Part shown: in pieces, positions 61,011-64,000 of the stretch
Layout of the letters: each line of letters opens with the position of its first letter
Position numbering within the stretch: the stretch's first letter is position 1
Origin: JBCCCJ01 sp039029315
GTDB taxonomy: Bacteria > Bacteroidota > Bacteroidia > J057
Direction of reading: 5' to 3'
DNA length: 64,000 nucleotides
NCBI GenBank assembly: GCA_039029315.1
Contig: JBCCGK010000011.1
Span: 108,605-172,604, forward strand
The notes under the pieces: generated by a model
Databases searched by the model: none
Seen by the model: the letters and a program-made list of their open reading frames with translations, nothing else
What the model was told of the DNA's origin: nothing
Made by a program: the position numbers and the translations under genes

Positions 61011-62930
61011 ATGAAAGCGTTGACAAACTTGCTGATAAGAGGACTCTGGGTATGGCTGTTCAGTCAAGCGGGAGTTGCCTTTGGGCAGGTTGAGGGAAGT
61101 CTTGACAGCTTGTTGGGGGCGCTGGAATCTGTTAGTATGATAGAAGACCGTATCTCTATTCATACTGAATTGGCCTTTAGATACCATACCCTGGATTCTT
61201 CGAAAGCATTGTTGCATGGTCGTCAGGCCAAAACACTGGCCCAGCTTCATCAGGATCAAGCTCATATGGCGCTTGCATACAAGTATCTTGGAATGACAGC
61301 AGCATATTGGGAAGATACTGATCAGGCCATCGACTGTTACGATTCTGCCTATCACTATTTTCAGCTGCTTGGAGACAGTGCACAGATGGCCGCAGTGCTG
61401 AACAATATTGGCCGTCGTCTGTGTTATGTGGGAGAATTCGAACAAGCCATTGAGGGCTATTATCAGGCAGAAAGCTGGGCAGAACGCGCAGGGGATCAAC
61501 AGAAGCTGCTGATATTCTCCTTCAATCATGCTGCCTGCCTGACGGAAGCTGGTAAATCTGCTGAGACCATCTCGCTATGTCAGGCGATTTTGCCTTTGGC
61601 CGAGGCGCAACACAACTGGTATCTTCAGATAGAACTCAACAGCCTGCTTGGGATCAGCTATGGTGATCTGGCCAAATTTGATCTGGCCAAAGCGGCCTAT
61701 GATCAGGCCTTTTCGCTCATCAAGAAGATGGAGCCAGCCCAGGCGCAGGCAGATATGCGTGCGCGCTTACACAACAATCGGGGACTGCTGTTTTTGGAAC
61801 AAGACGCCTACCAACTGGCATATGATGATTTTCGGTTGGCCCTGCTCCTGCTGCAAGAAAGCGGGCTTCCGCAACCCAATGGAGAGTTTTTTGTGAATAT
61901 CGGGATTGCAGCAAAATTCCTGGGCAAACTGACAGAAAGTAAACAGTATTTTGAGGAAGGCTTGCGCCGACTCGAACGCACTACACAGACCATCGCCATC
62001 AAGGAGACCCATCGGCATTTGGCAGACTTGTATCAGCGGATTGGAATGGGACAAGAAGCCTACGAAAGCCTTCAGATATATCATCAGATACAGGATTCCC
62101 TGCACTCGATTGAAACGGAAAAACATTTGCAGGAAGTCCGGGTGAAATACGAAACAGCCCGAGTCAAAAGAGAACTGTCGGAATCTACGCTACAGATTGA
62201 GAAGGAACGCTATCGCTTCAGCTTGTTCAAAATCGGTGCACTTGCCTTGTTACTCCTTGGGCTGCTGGGCTATTGGTTTTATCATTCTCGCCAAAAAAAT
62301 AAACTGCTGGAATTACAAAAACGACAGGTCGAATTGCAGTATGGACTGTTGCGCGCCCAAATGAATCCCCACTTCATTTTCAATGCACTGAACGCCATTC
62401 AGGGCTTTTTTGTAGATCACCGGATGGTTCAGGGCAATTCCTTTTTGGGCATGTTTAGCTCGCTGATTCGTCGGATTCTGGATCAATCTCAACTTCCTGT
62501 CCATTCGCTTGCCCAGGAGTTAGAGACTTTGCGCTTGTATTTGGACATCGAATGCGAACGGCTGGACGGGCAACTGGGCTATACCATCACCCTCTCAGAG
62601 GAGGTGGAAGAAGCCCTGCTAGAACTCCCGCCCATGATTTTCCAACCCTTTGTCGAAAATGCCATTTGGCACGGAATTGTTCCCAAAAAAGACAAAGGGC
62701 ATATCTGGATCAATCTGAGAATGGACGCCACGGATGATAGCCTGCTTTGTACCATCAAAGACAATGGGGTCGGCTGGAATGGACAGACATCCCAGGCCCA
62801 ACCGCATCAATCCAAAGGGATCGCCATTACCAGAGAGCGATTGGGAGAGAGGGGAGAGGTAAGCCTGCAAGAAAATCAGGGAGAAACTGGAATTACTGTT
62901 AACATTCGCATGTCAACTGTCTACCCATGA
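61011..62930 (+). CDS. TPR-containing sensor histidine kinase (LytS/His_kinase type)
   Basis: A 639-residue membrane kinase. A signal peptide (1-23) precedes a periplasmic array of about seven TPR units (35-390), for example AAVLNNIGRRLCYVGEFEQAIEGYY and FVNIGIAAKFLGKLTESKQYF (quoted in part). A coiled coil and one membrane helix (about 405-423) follow. The cytoplasmic part has QYGLLRAQMNPHFIFNALNA (phospho-acceptor His about 454) and an HATPase domain with FQPFVENAIWHGI and DNGVGW. It overlaps the LytTR regulator gene by 4 bases (ATGA), so they form a pair. The ATG at 60996 is an alternative start. The signal sensed is unknown. Confidence 0.9.
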   Translation: MKALTNLLIRGLWVWLFSQAGVAFGQVEGSLDSLLGALESVSMIEDRISIHTELAFRYHTLDSSKALLHGRQAKTLAQLHQDQAHMALAYKYLGMTAAYWEDTDQAIDCYDSAYHYFQLLGDSAQMAAVLNNIGRRLCYVGEFEQAIEGYYQAESWAERAGDQQKLLIFSFNHAACLTEAGKSAETISLCQAILPLAEAQHNWYLQIELNSLLGISYGDLAKFDLAKAAYDQAFSLIKKMEPAQAQADMRARLHNNRGLLFLEQDAYQLAYDDFRLALLLLQESGLPQPNGEFFVNIGIAAKFLGKLTESKQYFEEGLRRLERTTQTIAIKETHRHLADLYQRIGMGQEAYESLQIYHQIQDSLHSIETEKHLQEVRVKYETARVKRELSESTLQIEKERYRFSLFKIGALALLLLGLLGYWFYHSRQKNKLLELQKRQVELQYGLLRAQMNPHFIFNALNAIQGFFVDHRMVQGNSFLGMFSSLIRRILDQSQLPVHSLAQELETLRLYLDIECERLDGQLGYTITLSEEVEEALLELPPMIFQPFVENAIWHGIVPKKDKGHIWINLRMDATDDSLLCTIKDNGVGWNGQTSQAQPHQSKGIAITRERLGERGEVSLQENQGETGITVNIRMSTVYP

Positions 62931-63673
62931 TCAAAGCCATAATCATAGATGATGAGCAGAATGCTCGCAACACCTTGAAGATCTTTCTGGAGACCATCCC
63001 CAAACAGATTGATATCATTGGGGAGGCAGATGACATTGCCTCTGGCATAGAGCTGATTGTACAAAGTCGCCCAGACCTTATTTTTCTTGACATCAAACTC
63101 AAAAGTGGGACCAGCTTCGAACTTCTGGCTCAATTGCCTGAAATCTCGGCTGAGATCATTTTTGTGACAGCTTATGACAGCTACGCCATACGGGCCTTTC
63201 AGATGGCAGCCTTTGGGTACTTGCTCAAGCCAATTCAGATCAGCGAGCTGAGCAATATTCTGGATCGATTTGAACACAGACACAGCAAGACCAATCTGGC
63301 AAGCCATACCAAAATCCTGATAGAGAACTTTGACCACAACAGCGTCAAAAAGCTCGTTATCCAGAATGTGAATGGCTTCCGAGTCATCCCTCTTGATGAT
63401 ATTCTGTATTTGCAGGGAGATGTGAATTATACGCGCTTTTTTTTGCGGGATGGAGACAAATTACTGGCCAGCAAGACCCTCAAGGAATACGAAAACTTCC
63501 TGTCAGATATCGGGTTCTTTCGAATCCACCAATCCTATCTGATCAATCTGATGTATGTGAAGGAATACATCAAGGGAGATGGAGGGATGGTGGTGATGCA
63601 GAATAACCAACACCTCAATTTGTCTCGCAGGCGTAAGCAGCAGTTTCTGAGTCGGTTTCTTGGGGCGAAGTAG
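62927..63673 (+). CDS. LytTR-family response regulator
   Basis: A 248-residue regulator: receiver domain (1-120) with IIIDDEQNARNTL (acidic pocket), DLIFLDIKLKSG (phosphoacceptor Asp55), a TAYDSYAIRAF switch region and LLKPI; then a LytTR DNA-binding domain (about 145-246) with IPLDDILYLQGDVNYTRFFL, KTLKEYENFL, FFRIHQSYLINLMYVKEYI and LSRRRKQQFL. It is the partner of the TPR kinase, whose stop it overlaps. Targets are unknown; LytTR proteins usually bind direct repeats upstream of envelope or secreted-protein genes. Confidence 0.94.
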   Translation: MIKAIIIDDEQNARNTLKIFLETIPKQIDIIGEADDIASGIELIVQSRPDLIFLDIKLKSGTSFELLAQLPEISAEIIFVTAYDSYAIRAFQMAAFGYLLKPIQISELSNILDRFEHRHSKTNLASHTKILIENFDHNSVKKLVIQNVNGFRVIPLDDILYLQGDVNYTRFFLRDGDKLLASKTLKEYENFLSDIGFFRIHQSYLINLMYVKEYIKGDGGMVVMQNNQHLNLSRRRKQQFLSRFLGAK

Positions 63674-64000
63674 CCCTTGGATGGATGAGGTAGTCATGAG
63701 GGTCTGCCGCAAACGGATGATCCTGCCCACACACACACAGCCGAAGCAAGGGGGGCTGTGGCTGAACAAAACTGGCAGAAGAATCCTGATTGATGCTGTG
63801 TGGGAGTCTTGGGAGGAAACGATTGTATGGCATCAAAATAAAATGAATAGAAAACGACACATAAGTAAGTGGACATATGTATATTTGGGAATCATCTTCC
63901 ACCCTCTCACTCTCCCGCCAGCGGGAGACATCAGCCCACAAGGCCAGGAATCAACGATTTCCCCCTTTGGAGGGGGTTGGGGGAGGAACAAGATCCTACA
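63674..64000. other. Gene-free right end of the window
   Basis: After the regulator's stop there is no gene up to the edge. A CACAGCC/GGCTGTG hairpin (63736-63742 with 63754-63760) may end transcription. A CA-repeat ((CA)n, 63729-63738) precedes it. The last 139 bases hold copy B of the dispersed repeat. Confidence 0.55.
63862..63988 (-). repeat. Dispersed intergenic repeat, copy B (inverted)
   Basis: The reverse complement of 63862-63962 matches 16558-16658 with about five differences in 100 bases, including the palindrome TCTCCCGC-TG-GCGGGAGA and the terminal TCCACTTACTTA. The outer flank (63963-63988) is also alike but more diverged, being C/G-rich (CCCCCTTTGGAGGGGG) where copy A has lost the symmetry. 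The repeat may extend past the edge of the window. Confidence 0.8.

Overview
The window reads as chromosomal DNA of a free-living, gliding-type member of the Bacteroidota, plausibly of the Saprospiria/Chitinophagia side, although rank cannot be fixed without a search. The signs are two secreted proteins ending in type IX secretion (T9SS) sorting domains, a TonB-dependent receptor with a carboxypeptidase-like plug extension, a two-component propeller histidine kinase, a TPR/LytS-type kinase with a LytTR regulator, a DUF349 protein, a DUF2807 lipoprotein, few Shine-Dalgarno sites and several TTG/TTTG...TAnnTTT promoter-like pairs. No rRNA, tRNA, CRISPR, transposase or phage gene was found.

Layout. 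(1) 1-6072, minus strand: start of a class A penicillin-binding protein, a helix-hairpin-helix/outer-membrane-like protein, a DUF2807 lipoprotein and a TonB-dependent receptor. (2) 6364-14266, plus strand: propeller histidine kinase, a plant-like glucuronokinase followed by a GalU-type uridylyltransferase (a likely UDP-glucuronate salvage pair), and a DUF349 protein with long acidic tails. (3) 14363-16101, minus strand: ECF sigma factor, unusual anti-sigma and Spy-like protein operon, followed by a gene-poor stretch with a dispersed repeat. (4) 16826-20293: a small lipoprotein and a large BNR/sortilin-type propeller protein. (5) 20459-22351: H-NOX nitric-oxide/oxygen sensor and hybrid histidine kinase, directly upstream of (6) an exopolysaccharide locus (22463-43458) with Wza-like export protein, two tandem Wzc-like proteins with decayed kinase motifs, flippase, glycosyltransferases, Wzy/ligase-like protein, an APH-fold kinase, a nucleotidyltransferase/thymidylate-kinase-like fusion, a hexapeptide acyltransferase and a double glycosyltransferase. 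Two T9SS cargo genes sit inside this locus.

(7) 43826-51544, minus strand: a compact nine-gene operon that resembles a highly reducing type II polyketide (polyene/pigment) pathway: KS, a KS-like chain-length-factor protein lacking the catalytic triad, ACP, two hotdog dehydratases, ketoreductase, a membrane protein, a DUF1702 protein and a flavin halogenase-like oxidoreductase. It lacks the starter-unit genes usual for flexirubin and aryl polyene clusters. This is the strongest candidate for an undescribed system. (8) 51655-55904: a decayed methyltransferase gene, a sulfatase and a sialate O-acetylesterase-like protein, suggesting use of sulfated/acetylated glycans. (9) 55969-57502: thioredoxin-fold protein, small basic protein, GNAT acetyltransferase. 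(10) 57855-63673: three unrecognised exported proteins in an operon, then a TPR histidine kinase/LytTR pair.

A roughly 125-bp intergenic repeat occurs near 16.6 kb and, inverted, at 63.9 kb, close to the right edge. All identifications come from reading the sequence and remembered family motifs; no database search was run.
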